Origin: Lingula anatina
Taxonomy: Eukaryota > Brachiopoda > Lingulata > Lingulida > Lingulidae
NCBI RefSeq assembly: GCF_001039355.2
Contig: NW_019774425.1
Span: 458,831-522,830 of the forward strand
DNA: 64,000 bases
Direction of reading: 5' to 3'
A model generated the notes under the pieces. It did not search any database. It was not told where the DNA came from and worked only from the letters and a program-made list of their open reading frames with translations. Shown piece after piece: positions 42,801-54,749 of the stretch. The translations under genes were made by a program, and so were the position numbers. The stretch's first letter is position 1, and every line of letters starts with the position of its first letter.

Positions 42801-45800
42801 TGATCAGAGAGATAGAGATGCTTCAGGACCAACTTGATGAGGGAGGTAGAAGTCTAAGTAGACTCCAAGCCGAAAAGGGTAAACTAACGCATACCGTCTC
42901 TTCTTTACACCATAGCCTAGAGGACCTAAGGGCAACACATGAGGCTTTGAAAGCTGAAAAAGTCGATCTTTCAAAGACTTGTGTTGAGTTAGAGTCAAAG
43001 CTGCATTCAGCAGAAACCCAGATTCACAGCCTTGAAGACAGTTCTAGGACAGAAAGTGAAAGTGTGGCCAGTCAAAAATTGCTTCACCAAGATTTACATT
43101 CTCTGCAGCAAGAGCTAGACCAGACCAGACAAGTCAGTGCAGAATACAGGACTAAACTGGCAGATTCTGAAAGTAGATTAAGAGATCTGGAGGTGAAACT
43201 TACCCACCTAGCTGAAGATAATGAAGCTTTGCAAGAGACCCTGGGTTCAATGAAAGAAAAACACAAAGCCCAAATGGAAGCATTAGAAACTAAATACACC
43301 AAATTTAATGAAGATCTAGAGACACAGATCGACTCTTTGAAAGATCAAAAAGAGTCATTGGAAAAAGACCTTGACTTGGCTGAGGGGAAGCTGTATGACC
43401 AGACTAAACATTATGAAAAATACATAAAAGAATTGGCAGACTCGAGAGAACTTGATGCCAACTCTTTACAAGCAGAGCATGAGAAACTAATGAAATTAAC
43501 TCATGCAAAAGATAGAGAAATAAGAGAGCTGAAATCTAGGTGTGAAGAATTGACAGAGGAGTTGAAAGAGTCTAAAGAGATGCTGGAATCCACCTTTGAA
43601 GGGCAAAAACCCTTGACTGATTTGCTGCAAGAGAGAGAAAATGAGCTGTCCGAGTTGAAAGCAGAGAATGCCACTTTGTTGTCACAGGTAGAAGAGCAGG
43701 CCCAGAAATTGGTTGATCAAGAGGCCTTAAACCATGAACTCACCGAGTCTAAGAAACAGGTCTCCACAGTCAGGGAAGAAAACATTCGGTTAAAGACAGA
43801 AGTGACAGTTCTCAAAGAGAAAGAGGACAAGAACAAGATTGACACTAAAACCTTAGACATTATCACAGATCTTGAATCAGAAATCACCTCTTTACATGGT
43901 AAAATAAGGGGAAAAGATAAAGAAATTGAAGATCTTAAGGAAATGATGGCTGAACTTGAAACAGGGATCACAGATTTAAATGAAAAAAGTGCAGAGCAAG
44001 TGGCAAAGCTACAAGAATCAGAGGAGAAACATGAGCTTGTTGAAACCAAGATGGTTGTTCTCAGTCAGAGTATGCTTCAAAAAGAGCAGGAAATTGGTGA
44101 TCTTGAGAAGAAACTTGAACGAGCTAAATCTATGCTAGATGGAAAGCAGCAGCACTATGTTGAAACTGAAGAAGAAGAACCAACTAAGCCAAACTTTAAC
44201 CTTCCTGCAATAGAGTACAAAAACAAATCAGAACCAGTTACTAATGGCATTGAAGATGAGAAGAGTAGAAGGGAGGAAAATGGAACAGCCACTGTCAAGG
44301 AAATTAAGGAAAAGGACATGGAAGATGGACCCTCTAAAGATGAACTGGAACAGCAAGTCTCTGACTTGAGAAAGGTATTACATGACAAAGATGAAGTGAT
44401 TGCATCTATGCAAGAAAACAATGACTCATTACTTAAAATGTTAGAAGACCGCTCTTTCAGTATATACAAAGATAGAACTTTAGTAGACCTTCACAAGGCT
44501 CAGAACCAAGTCAAATCCCTGCAGGTTGAAAGGGAACAGATTCTTTCAGTGCTCAATGAAAAAACACGTGAGGGTAGCTCCCTTAAAAGCGAAGTCCACC
44601 GTCTAATGAATGTGATATCTGCTGAAAAGGCAGCCATCTCTAAACTTCAAGAAGACAACCAAAAACTGGTGACAAACTCTCCGATGCGTGAGGCGCCAGA
44701 TGAGGATATGACAAGGGAGGCTATTCAGAACCTCTCTCACATGGTGCGTAACAAGGAGATGGAGATTGAGGCCTTGAAGCAGAAAAATGAAACTTTACTC
44801 ATGGTGCTACAGGAAAGCTCGCCTAACTCACCGGCACCACAAAAGGGTGCCACCGTGATGGCAGGTGGGGGTGCTAATACAAACAGTGTACAAGTTGGAC
44901 TCCTGATGCAAGAGAGGGAGAACTTGTCAAAACAACTGGCTGCATATCAGCAGGACAGGGAGCAAATCATTGCTGCTCTTACACAAAAACACCAAGAGAG
45001 TGTTGCCTATCACACTGAGATACAAAGGTTAACAGCTTGCCTCTCTACAGAGACACAGAAAATGGACAAGGTGCAAACGGACTATGACAAACTTAGCCAG
45101 CAGTTTGAAGACAGGCAGCAGTCACTTGTCAAAGCACAAAATGATTTGGCCAACTACAAACAAAAATATCAAGAATTAGATGAGAGGTACCAAGAACTCT
45201 CACAGCACCAGTTTGGCCAGGTAGACACTGTAGATCTTAGTTTATACAATTCAAAGTGTGAAGAGCTTAGCCTTCTAAATGATAGACTAAAAAAGCAGAG
45301 TGATAGTAATTTAGAAAAGGACTCCAGGATTGGGGAATTGATAAATCAGGTCAGTAAGAACGACGAACTTTTGTCATCAAGGGAAAGTGAGTTAAATGCT
45401 ACGAAAAAGAGACTTGAAAGCTTGACATTCCAGCTAGATGGTGTGCATGCAGAACTTAAAGATGTAGAGAAGGACAGAGCTGTATGGAAGCAAAGGACAA
45501 CAGAGCAGCAGTCTGAAAATGAAATGTTGAAAGAGTCCTTGAACAGGATGTCTCTTGGTGTCCAAGAAAAAGACTTTGAGATTAACACTCTTCAAGAGAA
45601 GTGTAAAACATTGACTAAAATGTATGAGGAGAAGGGGGATGAGAACAGCCCTCAGTTGCAGCAAATGCTTAAGGATTGTGAAGCATGGCAGGCTCAGGCG
45701 CAGACATTCCGTCAGGAGAGGGATCAGGCCGTACTGAACATGCAGCAGGTGCATGCAGAAAATAAGAATCTTATAAATGAGGTAGGTAACCATTCTTCCA

Positions 45801-48800
45801 AGTCCAAGTTCTTATTTTGTAAAGGAGTAATGCTTTAATGTCATTGGGTGACGGGTAACGTTTTCCACTGAATTCTCGGGTTTACCTTTTTCTAACAAAT
45901 TCTATATACTATTATGTAATAAAAGCTTCTTTTCTTTAAAAGTTTCTCATATTTCTTTCCTGAAATCTAATTTTAAATCTCTTGTTTAGTTGCAAGCACT
46001 AAGAGATCAGAACCAGAAAGCTCAGAAAGAACTGGAACGACTGAGAAACCACCTGCTCCAAGTACGATTTTATATTAAATTCTTCGAAGTGAATTATAAC
46101 ATTGATTTGTGCAAAGTGTGCTTCTGAAATTATATATTTTGATCTTAGCTTTACCACATATGGACCACTAAACTTATAAAAGATATCTTTCTTGCATTCA
46201 TTGGTACAAGAATAAGATATCATAGTGTGAATGTTTTACTTTTCCAGACAGAAGAGAGTTATGTTCAGGAAGCCCTGCAGTCTGAAGAGCGAGAAAAGCA
46301 GTTGCTCAATCGTCTTCACTCAGCAGAAGAAAAAGCACTGGCTTCAGACACAGCCATCCAAGAGTCAGAGTAAGTTCACAGACTGGCCTAGCTTGAAGAT
46401 GCATTAAAGAATTACCAGCACTCGTTTCCTTTACAAGCACTCTGGTACTTGCCAGTTATTTTCAGACCAGTAAGCCATGATATTTTACTGTCAGAAATGA
46501 GAATCTGCATCAATTCAAGATATTTATTCCAGCTTTAAGTTATTTTGATATATTTGTGTAAAGAAAGAAGTGCCCAGATGCATTCATATTGCTAATTTTT
46601 TGAATGCATGGTCTTTGGAGAAATAAATATTAATTGTTTACCCTCTCTGTCCACAGTCAACTGAAGGACCAACACATTGAAAGTCTGAAGGAGCAATTGT
46701 ATGTGATGTCGCAGAAGAAGGATGAGGTTACTGCCCAGCTTATACAGNAAGGAATCCTTGAACAGGATGTCTCTTGGTGTCCAAGAAAAAGACTTTGAGA
46801 TTAACACTCTTCAAGACAAGTGTAAAACATTGACTAAAATGTATGAGGAGAAGGGGGATGAGAACAGCCCTCAGTTGCAGCAAATGCTTAAGGATTGTGA
46901 AGCGTGGCAGGCTCAGGCGCAGACATTCCGTCAGGAGAGGGATCAGGCCGTACTGAACATGCAGCAGGTGCATGCAGAAAATAAGAATCTTATAAATGAG
47001 GTAGGTGATCATTCTTCCAAGACCAACTTTTTATTTTGAATGCAAGTAATGATTTAATGTCATTAGGTGACATGTAATGTTTTGCACTGAATTCTCAGGT
47101 TTACCCTTTTCTAACAAATTCTATATACTATTATAAAAGCTTCTTTTCTCTTAAAGTGTCTTACATTTCTTTCTCTTGTTTAGTTGCAGGCACTAAGAGA
47201 CCAGAACCAGAAAGCTCAGAAGGAACTGGAACGACTTAAAAACCACCTGCTCCAAGTATGATTTTTTAAATTCATCTATAGTAAAGGAATTATAACAGAT
47301 TTGTGCATAACATGCTTCTGAAATTATATATTTTGATCTTAGCTTTACCACATATGGACCATTAAACTTATAAAAGTTTAAGATATCTTTCTTGCATTCA
47401 TTGGTACAAGAATAAGATGTGGGAGTGTGAATGTTTTACTTTTCCAGACTGAAGAGAGTTATGTTCAGGAAGCCCTGCAATCTGAAGAGCGAGAAAAGCA
47501 GTTGCTCAATCGTCTTCACTCAGCAGAAGAAAAAGCACTGGCTTCAGACACAGCCATCCAGGAGTCAGAGTAAGTGCACAGACTGGCCTAGCTTGAAGAT
47601 GCATTAAAGAATTACTAGCACCTGTGTGCTTTACATGCACTCTGATACTTGGGTGGTGTGCCAGTTACATTCAGATCAAAAAGACATGATATTTTACTGT
47701 CGGAAATGAGAATCTGCATCAATTCAAGATATTTATTCCAGCTTTTAAGTTATTTTGATATATTTGTGTAAAGAAAGAACTACCCAGATGCATTCATACT
47801 GCTAATTTTATGAATGCATGGTCCTTGAAGAAATAAATATTAATTGTTTACCCTCTCTGTCCACAGTCAACTAAAGGACCAACACATAGAAAGTCTGAAG
47901 GAGCAGTTGTATGTGATGTCGCAGAAGAAGGATGAAGTAACTGCACAGCTTATACAGACACAAAGTATACTTCAGCAGTATGCTGCCTCTGTTACTAATC
48001 TACAGATGGTGCTCGAGAAATTCCAAGCTGGTAAATATTTGGGTGTTCACCCCATCAATTTGAGTTTGTTCTGGTTATGTAAACGTGGGTGTGTTTACAT
48101 GAGCATGCATGTGCACCTGATAATGCATGCTCATGCAAGTGCTTGTGTGCATGCACAAACAGTACTTCATTAAAATTAACATGCTGGAGCCTATAGTGTT
48201 TGCAAAGAACCCTGATATTTATATTGGACAAGTTGAAACAACTTTTTTGACTGTATGGTTCTGTAACATAATAATCTGGTTTAATTCCCCTAATCGTGGT
48301 TTATTTGAAAAGCTTCAAGGATAGCATATGATTTAATGTGATATTATTTGTAATTACCAGATAAAATTGCTGAGGAAGAAATGCACCAGGAACAGATCAG
48401 GAAAGCTCAGGAAGAATCCATGCAACTGAAGGCCCAAATAGCAGATTTACAGGTAGGTTGACTTTTTGTACATGCATAAACACATTGTACTTTAGCATGC
48501 CGATTGATATTAACTTTCCTTACTGTTAGGGGTATACTACCTTCTGTATATCTTATGATGGTAGACCTGGATTTTTTCATTTTTGTTTTTGGTAAATCTT
48601 GCATGCCATTTTTTTCTTTTTCCTTGAAAATTATAAGATTTGTATATAAAACAAATGATTATATAAGTATTTTCATATATATTTCAGAACCAGATGGTAG
48701 AAGCCTCTGATGCCTTGGATGCAGCTCAGCGTCTCAGTGAACAGATAGACAAGAAGGAAGACGTGGTGCAGGCTCTCAAGGAAGAAGGTAATTACAGACA

Positions 48801-51800
48801 ATCTGATTGGTGAAAAAAAGGTCACATGACTTGAACCATGATTGAAAGTATTTGTTTGATTGGATTCTTGAGAATTGCATTAGAAGCATAGTCAATTTGA
48901 ATGATTGAAACTATGTTAGTAATAACTGATGAATACGGGACTAAGACATTGGACTACAATATGTGAGGTGTTGAGGGGACAGTGTGCAGTAAACTGGATC
49001 AGTTGTGAGAGCAGTCCTCTAATCTCCACTGGTAATTCAGAGATGAGCTGAAGCTTACAGTTGTCAGCAGAGACTGGAGGGCTGGTTCTCATTGCAGCAG
49101 GCACAGGTCCAGCCAGTGTGGAGGAAAATACAGTTGTAGCATGCAATTTTATCTTATAAAAATGGCTGAGGACAGAAATAAGTGGAAGATGGGGGCATTG
49201 TTGAAGTGATCCGTACTCATGACAAAGAAGATTGGTGGATGTGAGAGCATAAATGTTGAAATGATTTTTATGAAGATGAAAAAAGACTTATTTTAAATTT
49301 ATTATTTTTACTGATGAAATATATGTCTTATATCTGTAGCCTGAGTGTATCAGTGGTACATATATAATATTTGCATGTATTTTCACTGCATGTTTTTGTC
49401 TGGACTAATATTGGTGTGTTGTTAATTATACAATAACTGTATCTTATTTTGATATTCTTTTGCATGTGGCCACATTTGCTCTTTTATTTTGTTTCCTTTG
49501 CATGTTGTCCAAGTTATGTTGGATGTTGTTGGTGTTGTCGTGTTGTGCGCGGTTTCCAAATATCAGCTGGTAATTCTGGGCTCTTAATTTGCTCAGAATT
49601 CTATCTGGTATTGGGGAATCCTTGCACCTCTCACTGTGTCTATAACCCTGTGGCATGGATGGGCAATGGAGCATTGGTGGAATCAAGGTGTTGATGGTGA
49701 AGGGTATTGCAGAATCTAACATATAATCCTTGTGATAGTGTTCCTGGCACACATGTAAATCACCATTATGATATTGTTGTGAAATTGTTGAATGGGTTTA
49801 TGTAATTTTCTGTATTATCTAATCCTCATTTTTAATTCATATTTTCTGTGTGATTTATTTTGGCTTTGGCTTCAGTAAAGAAAAAATCTTGTCTGTCTTG
49901 TTTTATCATTTTAGAGTCTGTGTTTAGTGTCTGTTCATATGTTACTTTATGAAACCTTATCTTAGATCTTATTGGTATTTTTAAAAAAACAACTAAGGTA
50001 CAGCAGGAAAACAATGCAGCACCTGTATTTATGTCATCTTATGAAACATTTTCACCTACACATTTTTGTTACCCAACTTAAGATGCACCTCACATTTCTT
50101 TATTTGATTTTAAACAAGTTTTATTCATAGACTAGGCAACTTCTAGAGTATAGGTTTTTTTATTTTGCTGTTTTAATCCTTGGCTAACATCATGTAAATG
50201 TAGCATTAATCTCAGCTGGTAATTATGAGTATTTATCCAAAAGCCTCAAGTTACCAGGTGAGATTTAAGCTATGTTCTACTAACCAACTTACTGTACATT
50301 AATGAAAAATATACACAGCTGTTGACCCTGATTCACAATACTAACTGATTTAACCAATTTAACTGGTAGTTTCTGTCTGTTCAAAGTTTGTATGAATTGA
50401 ACTTCTGTGTTTCTGTACTAAGCAATTTGAAAAGTTAACAATGAAAGCCTCCTGATCTCTCCTGTGTACAGAGATGAAAAAAAAGGAAAACTGACAGTTA
50501 GGATACAAATGTTATATAATGTTTACGGAAGTAAGGGTGGCTCATCCTGTGAAATTACCAGTATAAAAAGTATGAGAATGTCATCCATGAGTATTACATC
50601 AGGTACTGATGGTGGTTCTCAACTCAGTGCCTTGTGTGATATTCTTGGGTTGCTGCTCATTTCAACACTAGCTGGTTGTAGATGAACAAATCCCAGGGAA
50701 GTGAAATACATTGTATTTGGCAACAGGAATGAGCTTGGACTGAAGGTTGCCACCAAACTGAGTATTGGGTGCCAAAGAACTGATTAATTTCCAACATCAA
50801 GACCAATTTGGAGATGGGCAGAGAATTACAACTTTTGATTTGTTAAAGAAGGATGGGTTTTTAAAATCCTAGTCAGATGTTATCCCAAACAGAGCACATT
50901 TTCATTCCTAGCAACTGCCTCTTTTGCCGTGTTTTATTCAATTGAAATACATATTGCACAGAAGGGTGAGGCTTATTAGCATATTAATCTTATGTGAAGG
51001 AGTTGATGAATGGTTTAATAGACTTGAATACAGCACACCATGTCATCAAGAGACTTGTTTTCCCTTCCAGTACACCAGCGTGATGAGCTGTTAAGAGAAG
51101 CAGGTGAAAAAATCCGCCAGCTGACCAGTGTAACGGAAGGTCAAGTGGACAAGTAAGTAGGGGGAGAATATTGTTATGTCTTATCTTGGAACAATTTCAT
51201 TAATCAAACTCTGTATTACTTCACTACAGCACAGGACTTAAGAAATATACCTTTACTCACTTTTTTACATTACATGCAGTGGTGAACAAAAATAATGCAC
51301 ATTATCATGATGAAAATTTCTAACCCTTTGGGATGTCAGCTTTTCATAATACGTTGAAGATATACAAATATATCACTCCTTTTTGTTGTATTTTAGACTT
51401 ATAATGAAGAACCTGTTCATGGGCTACTTCCACACCCCACCAGCCAAACGCCAGGATGTGGTACTGCTGATCTCGCGGGTCCTGGACTTCACCTCAGAGG
51501 AAATGAAAAAGGTTTGTTATGTTGTCAACTTTTACACATTTTTATATGTCACAGCTTTTTTTTTGGTTTTATTGATGTGTGTTGGCTAGAAAACCAAAAT
51601 TGTATGCAAGTGGATTGTTATCATCTTTATTTTTTGTTCGATTTTTAATCTTTTACACAGTGAGTATCGACATGGAGATTACAACAGTGTTCCCATGTTT
51701 TCTTTTGTGCACATTTGAAGTATTTGAACAAAATGTTTTTACAAAATAAGCTTTGTGGATGACAAAAATATTGCAAATAGTATCCTATCCAGAATGTTTT

Positions 51801-52592
51801 AGCCAAAAATGACATAAACTCATTCAGGTCATGGAAGAGAGCAGTGGTGGAGGTGGCAGACGATGGATTCCAATTCCCAGCATCTGGGGCATGGGACGGT
51901 CTCCTTCCACTGACCCGCCAAAGACTCCCACAAAGCAGCCACAGCAAGCGCAGAAAAGTTTTGATCAGGTATGGATGTTGAAATGCAAGTCTTTTTTTAG
52001 AAGACTAGTAAATTGATAAAAGTTCTTTATTATGCTCAGCTTTTATCATACTTTTTTGTCAGACATGTTTTGCTATTTTTAGTCAAATCAATTTAGTTAA
52101 ACATTATTTGGTTTGCTGTCTTTAGTATTGAAGTATAGCATTATTGGAAGGAAAGTGAATTTTTCAACAAATTTACTGCTTGAAAATTTTGCCTGGTTTG
52201 ACATAATTTGTGAGGCTTCAAATTAGATGTTTCATTTATTTCAGTCATTTTCTGAGTTGTTTGTCAAGTTCCTGGAGCGGGAGTCAAGCCCTCAGCCACA
52301 GCTCAAACTCCCAGTGGATCAAATGGTCAGGGAGGAACAGGAAAAACAGCAGCAGCAGCAAAAAGCCAGTTTCAATCCGTTTGCTGCTCCACGCCATGTC
52401 GCCTTTCCACTACAAATGGCTTCTTCAGAGCCTTCATCAGAACTTCTACAGCCTCATTTTGGTGGCCTGGCGGACTTGAAACTGTCCCCTTTACCGACAT
52501 TGTTAGCGGACTCATCTAATACTAGCTCATTGAACAATACACCAAACACAAGTCGTCCATCTAGTCGACAAGATAAAACACAGCATACGTAA
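16294..52592 (+). CDS. TRIP11: Thyroid receptor-interacting protein 11 / GMAP-210 golgin
   Basis: GMAP-210 is a cis-Golgi coiled-coil tether that catches curved vesicles through its N-terminus and binds Arf1-GTP through its C-terminus. Similarity to vertebrate TRIP11 covers both ends: MSWLGGG...[66 protein letters not shown] and [14 protein letters not shown]. Exons: 16294-16387, 20690-20766, 22184-22294, 23117-23273, 27649-27785, 29044-29115, 31668-31827, 37267-37475, 37739-37846, 38272-38470, 38769-38850, 39345-39654, 41011-41211, 41778-41859, 42141-45781, 45990-46061, 46248-46369, 47867-48030, 48361-48452, 48688-48787, 51071-51152, 51397-51511, 51828-51968, 52245-52592. All phases match. 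The sum is 6,876 nt (2,291 residues plus stop), against 1,979 in human. A repeated block around the N at 46748 duplicates the end of the large exon and the next three exons; the count above uses each exon once. Confidence 0.95.
17507..17710. repeat. 45-bp minisatellite, about 4.5 copies
   Basis: Four consecutive 45-bp units begin ctgtcaggagtc at 17507, 17552, 17597 and 17642. A partial fifth begins cagtcaggagtt at 17687. Units differ by a few bases. As 45 is divisible by three, both strands stay open and give repetitive spurious ORFs. Confidence 0.9.
18768..18811. repeat. Poly-T and (GTTTT)n tract
   Basis: A run of T is followed by about five GTTTT units and a final T run in TRIP11 intron 1. 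It could be a simple repeat or the tail of an old retroposed element; no element body is recognised. Confidence 0.8.
21815..21908. repeat. 47-bp tandem duplication
   Basis: Two adjacent 47-bp copies (21815-21861 and 21862-21908), each beginning cattattt and ending ctggtcat or ttggtcat, differ at several sites. They lie in TRIP11 intron 2. Confidence 0.85.
23274..27648 (+). other. TRIP11 intron 4
   Basis: A 4.4-kb intron with an (AC)n tract near 24.0 kb and a 17-bp tandem repeat near 26.09 kb. It also has a 40-bp direct repeat whose copies lie at 25660-25699 and 27510-27553. No coding exon is supported. Confidence 0.6.
24000..24046. repeat. (AC)n microsatellite, interrupted
   Basis: CA/AC dinucleotides with GCAC interruptions lie in TRIP11 intron 4. 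Confidence 0.85.
31828..37266 (+). other. TRIP11 intron 7, longest intron
   Basis: This 5.4-kb intron contains a perfect 12-bp hairpin (33807-33840) and a (CATT)n stretch near 36.89 kb. It also has a possible cryptic 57-nt exon with an in-frame stop (34823-34879). Otherwise it is A+T-rich non-coding sequence. Confidence 0.6.
42141..45781 (+). other. TRIP11: TRIP11 exon 15: 3.6-kb coiled-coil exon
   Basis: A single exon of 3,641 nt encodes about 1,213 residues, more than half the protein. It is nearly all heptad-patterned, rich in E, K, Q and L. An acidic break near 44161-44330 ([12 protein letters not shown]...) divides it and may be a flexible hinge. A second Pro/Gly/Ala-rich break lies near 44818-44880 ([19 protein letters not shown]). 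Conserved landmarks include [15 protein letters not shown] and [20 protein letters not shown]. Confidence 0.9.
45536..46747 (+). repeat. TRIP11: First copy of a 1.2-kb duplicated TRIP11 block
   Basis: This copy contains the 3' end of exon 15, exons 16 (45990-46061) and 17 (46248-46369), and exon 18 starting at 46657. Exon 18 is cut in mid-codon run at 46747, directly before a single N, and has no donor. It matches 46755-47957 in the same order, with scattered substitutions and intronic indels. Confidence 0.9.
46748..46748. other. Single-N assembly junction
   Basis: One undetermined base lies exactly between the two copies of the TRIP11 duplication, as expected for a join between contigs of unknown overlap. 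Confidence 0.9.
46755..47957 (+). repeat. TRIP11: Second copy of the duplicated TRIP11 block
   Basis: The copy starts in the middle of exon 15 right after the N, without its own acceptor. It then has exon-15 end at 47000 and exons 47184-47255, 47448-47569 and 47867-48030. Its exon 18 is intact and continues into unique sequence ([20 protein letters not shown]). The coding changes are few and conservative, and the introns differ more. A redundant haplotype or overlap left unmerged by the assembler explains this best. Confidence 0.85.
51397..51511 (+). other. TRIP11: TRIP11 GRAB-domain exon
   Basis: The exon reads [20 protein letters not shown], then [19 protein letters not shown]. It aligns with the GRIP-related Arf-binding (GRAB) motif of GMAP-210, which recruits the golgin to Golgi membranes through Arf1-GTP. 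The next exon (51828-51968) supplies the GRAB-linked [11 protein letters not shown] stretch, and the last exon the conserved [11 protein letters not shown] helix. Confidence 0.9.
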
Positions 52593-52821
52593 CATAGTCA
52601 TGTGATTCCTAGACATAGTAGTTTAATATTGTAGATTCCCCTTGCATTGATGAAGATCATGTATCTCTTATTTCTTTTTCAATTTGAAGATGTATTATGT
52701 AAACAGTATTTCTTTAGTAGCATCACTCTAAATATTTGGGATAAAGCTCTTCAATATTTTAGTCAGAATGCATTATCAGACTGATCATGTTGTTATGGTC
52801 TGCTACAAAATGAGACGATTC

Positions 52822-52827
52822 AATAAA
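52822..52827 (+). terminator. Polyadenylation signal AATAAA of TRIP11
   Basis: A canonical AATAAA lies 230 bp after the TRIP11 stop codon. A second AATAAA at 53092-53097 could serve a longer 3' UTR. No RNA evidence is available to choose between them. Confidence 0.55.
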
Positions 52828-54639
52828 CACAATTTCAAATCTTTCTTTTCAAACAAACACTCTTATTTCATATCATGGGAAAAGGTAACTTGTTGATTCT
52901 GTGCGTATAGTCTGTGTGTATATGTTTTAACGTTACAACTAACTTATTTGTGTTCGGGGGAATTCCTGTTACCTACATACACGGTATATAATCTAAGGAG
53001 AATATTTATGTGATGTATGCGCATTTAAAACGTACCAAGAAATGAACGTGAAATTCTGTATCTACTGACCAGTTGCATTTTAACTAATGAAAATAAACCA
53101 TCGTTAAAATTATTGGTTTATTCCCGTTTATTATGTTGAGACCTATCATGGGCCATATATGATGTCCATACGGTACCTGTATACTGGCAGCACGTCAGCT
53201 CAGTATGTCTCATTTTATGCTGAATCTGTGCGGATGCAGTCGTTGGTCGTATTGAAACCGCACTGATTCACGGTCTCCTTTGCCCTCTACCAGGGCTGCA
53301 GTTGTGAACTTTTCTCTCACAGTGTAGGAAAGTCTATCATTTAACGGGAGGCATATTCGCGAATATCTGCACGCAGGGTGTACGTCTGCTTTACGACACT
53401 GAGACTGAAAGGGTTCCGTGTAAGAATCGCACGCAAAGTTGAACAAGATTTCATCGCACGCCCCCCATGGCAAATGTTATCTAGGCTAAACCAAGACTTT
53501 ACCGATTTGCAAGTTGAACAGGGTTTTTATGTATGAGCTTCATAGTATCTTTGGAAAGTGAAAAATACTGAGGGTGAGGTCAAAGTACACAGCCATGTAA
53601 TCCAGTGCTCAGCGTGACGTACCCTGTACCTTAGGGCTTACGTACTTATAAAATACAGTCATGATTCCTTCTAGAGTGAACATTTTGACGTCATGCTGGG
53701 GGCTTTGGACGTTATGTTTGAAATGCTTCGTTCCATTGCATAAAGTTAAAGCAAAAAAGTGGAAATATTACGTTATGGCTGCTTATGAAGTGAATGATGA
53801 AATAGTCCAAAAAAAAAAGAATATAAGGTTCAAAAGAATTTATGGTTATCATCCCTGCAAACAGGACACCTGTTTTGGAAGACGAAACACTTCCCCATGA
53901 AATATTTGCTAGCATCGCTCTAATTGTTCTCTATTTTATGAACCAGTTAATACGATTTATCAAAAGAAACAATGTACAAGGCATTGCAAAGAAATTGAAA
54001 GCAAGCCTAACGGGTGTGAAAAGAGCCTAAAATTTAAAAAATCATGATCCCCGAAATAAAGCTAAAGGCAGCGAATTACGCTCGTTAATGAAACCTACCT
54101 CGAAACGGATTTTAGCGTATTCAGATATGTTGCCCTTAGAACCCAATTTTAACTTTTAATTTAACCATTTCTTTTAATCAAAACAAAGCACCCGAAACGG
54201 GTCTTCTAGGATAATTATTAGATTTTTTGTTCGGTCTGCATGAAATAATATATTACTATAAACATTGGAATGTAATAATGAAAATAATTTTTATTTCGTT
54301 GTCAACTTTCATTAACTTTATTGTCATCATCTTTGTTATTATCATTTACGTCTAATGCAGTTTATTTAATTTAAATATAGCAAATTTAAATATATCAATC
54401 ACAAAGATCACTTTGTCTAAACACACGTTATCGCCGCCTTTGCTTTTTACAATAAAAGAACCTGCTTTTATATTTTTTCGTGTTAGGGCATCCAAGTCTA
54501 TCATCTCAACGTGTATGTTGAGTAAACATATAAATTTCAGTCCTAAAATGTTAACATAACAAATTCCTCCACAGTTATTGAATATAAACACCCTACACAT
54601 ATTTCATCACAGGATACGTCGTTCAAAATGCCAAGATAA
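52828..54639. other. Intergenic region between TRIP11 and the next gene
   Basis: It holds the probable end of the TRIP11 3' UTR. Around 53,155-53,480 is a more G+C-rich patch with an 87-codon minus-strand ORF containing five cysteines. A plus-strand ORF near 53,842-54,030 has one hydrophobic stretch. Neither has recognisable family similarity or clear splice context, so no gene is claimed. Confidence 0.5.
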
Positions 54640-54650
54640 TATATAAAAGG
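54640..54650 (+). promoter_or_regulatory. TATA box of the 54.7-63 kb gene
   Basis: The sequence tatataaaagg matches the TATA consensus and lies 100 bp before the proposed ATG (54750). By the usual spacing, transcription would start near 54670, giving a leader of about 80 nt without an upstream ATG that I can see. A strong TATA box suggests regulated rather than housekeeping expression. Confidence 0.65.
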
Positions 54651-54749
54651 CAGACTCAAACAACATTTCACCAAAGGCAATTTTGATTCGAATTCGTTAA
54701 CTCAGGTCCCGGTTTTTCCTCTGTCTGAATAGTGAAGCTGCCCATCGAA

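Noticed and set aside
42804-45793. Several minus-strand ORFs of 64-119 codons opposite TRIP11 exon 15
   Set aside because: They are antisense shadows of a long coiled-coil exon whose codon bias (GAA, CAG, AAG) keeps the opposite strand open.
46592-47039. ORFs running through the N at 46748
   Set aside because: They cross an assembly junction, so the joined frame has no meaning.
53661-54030. Overlapping plus-strand ORFs of 79 and 62 codons, one with a hydrophobic segment
   Set aside because: They have no homology, no promoter signal and biased composition, and an equally long ORF lies on the opposite strand.
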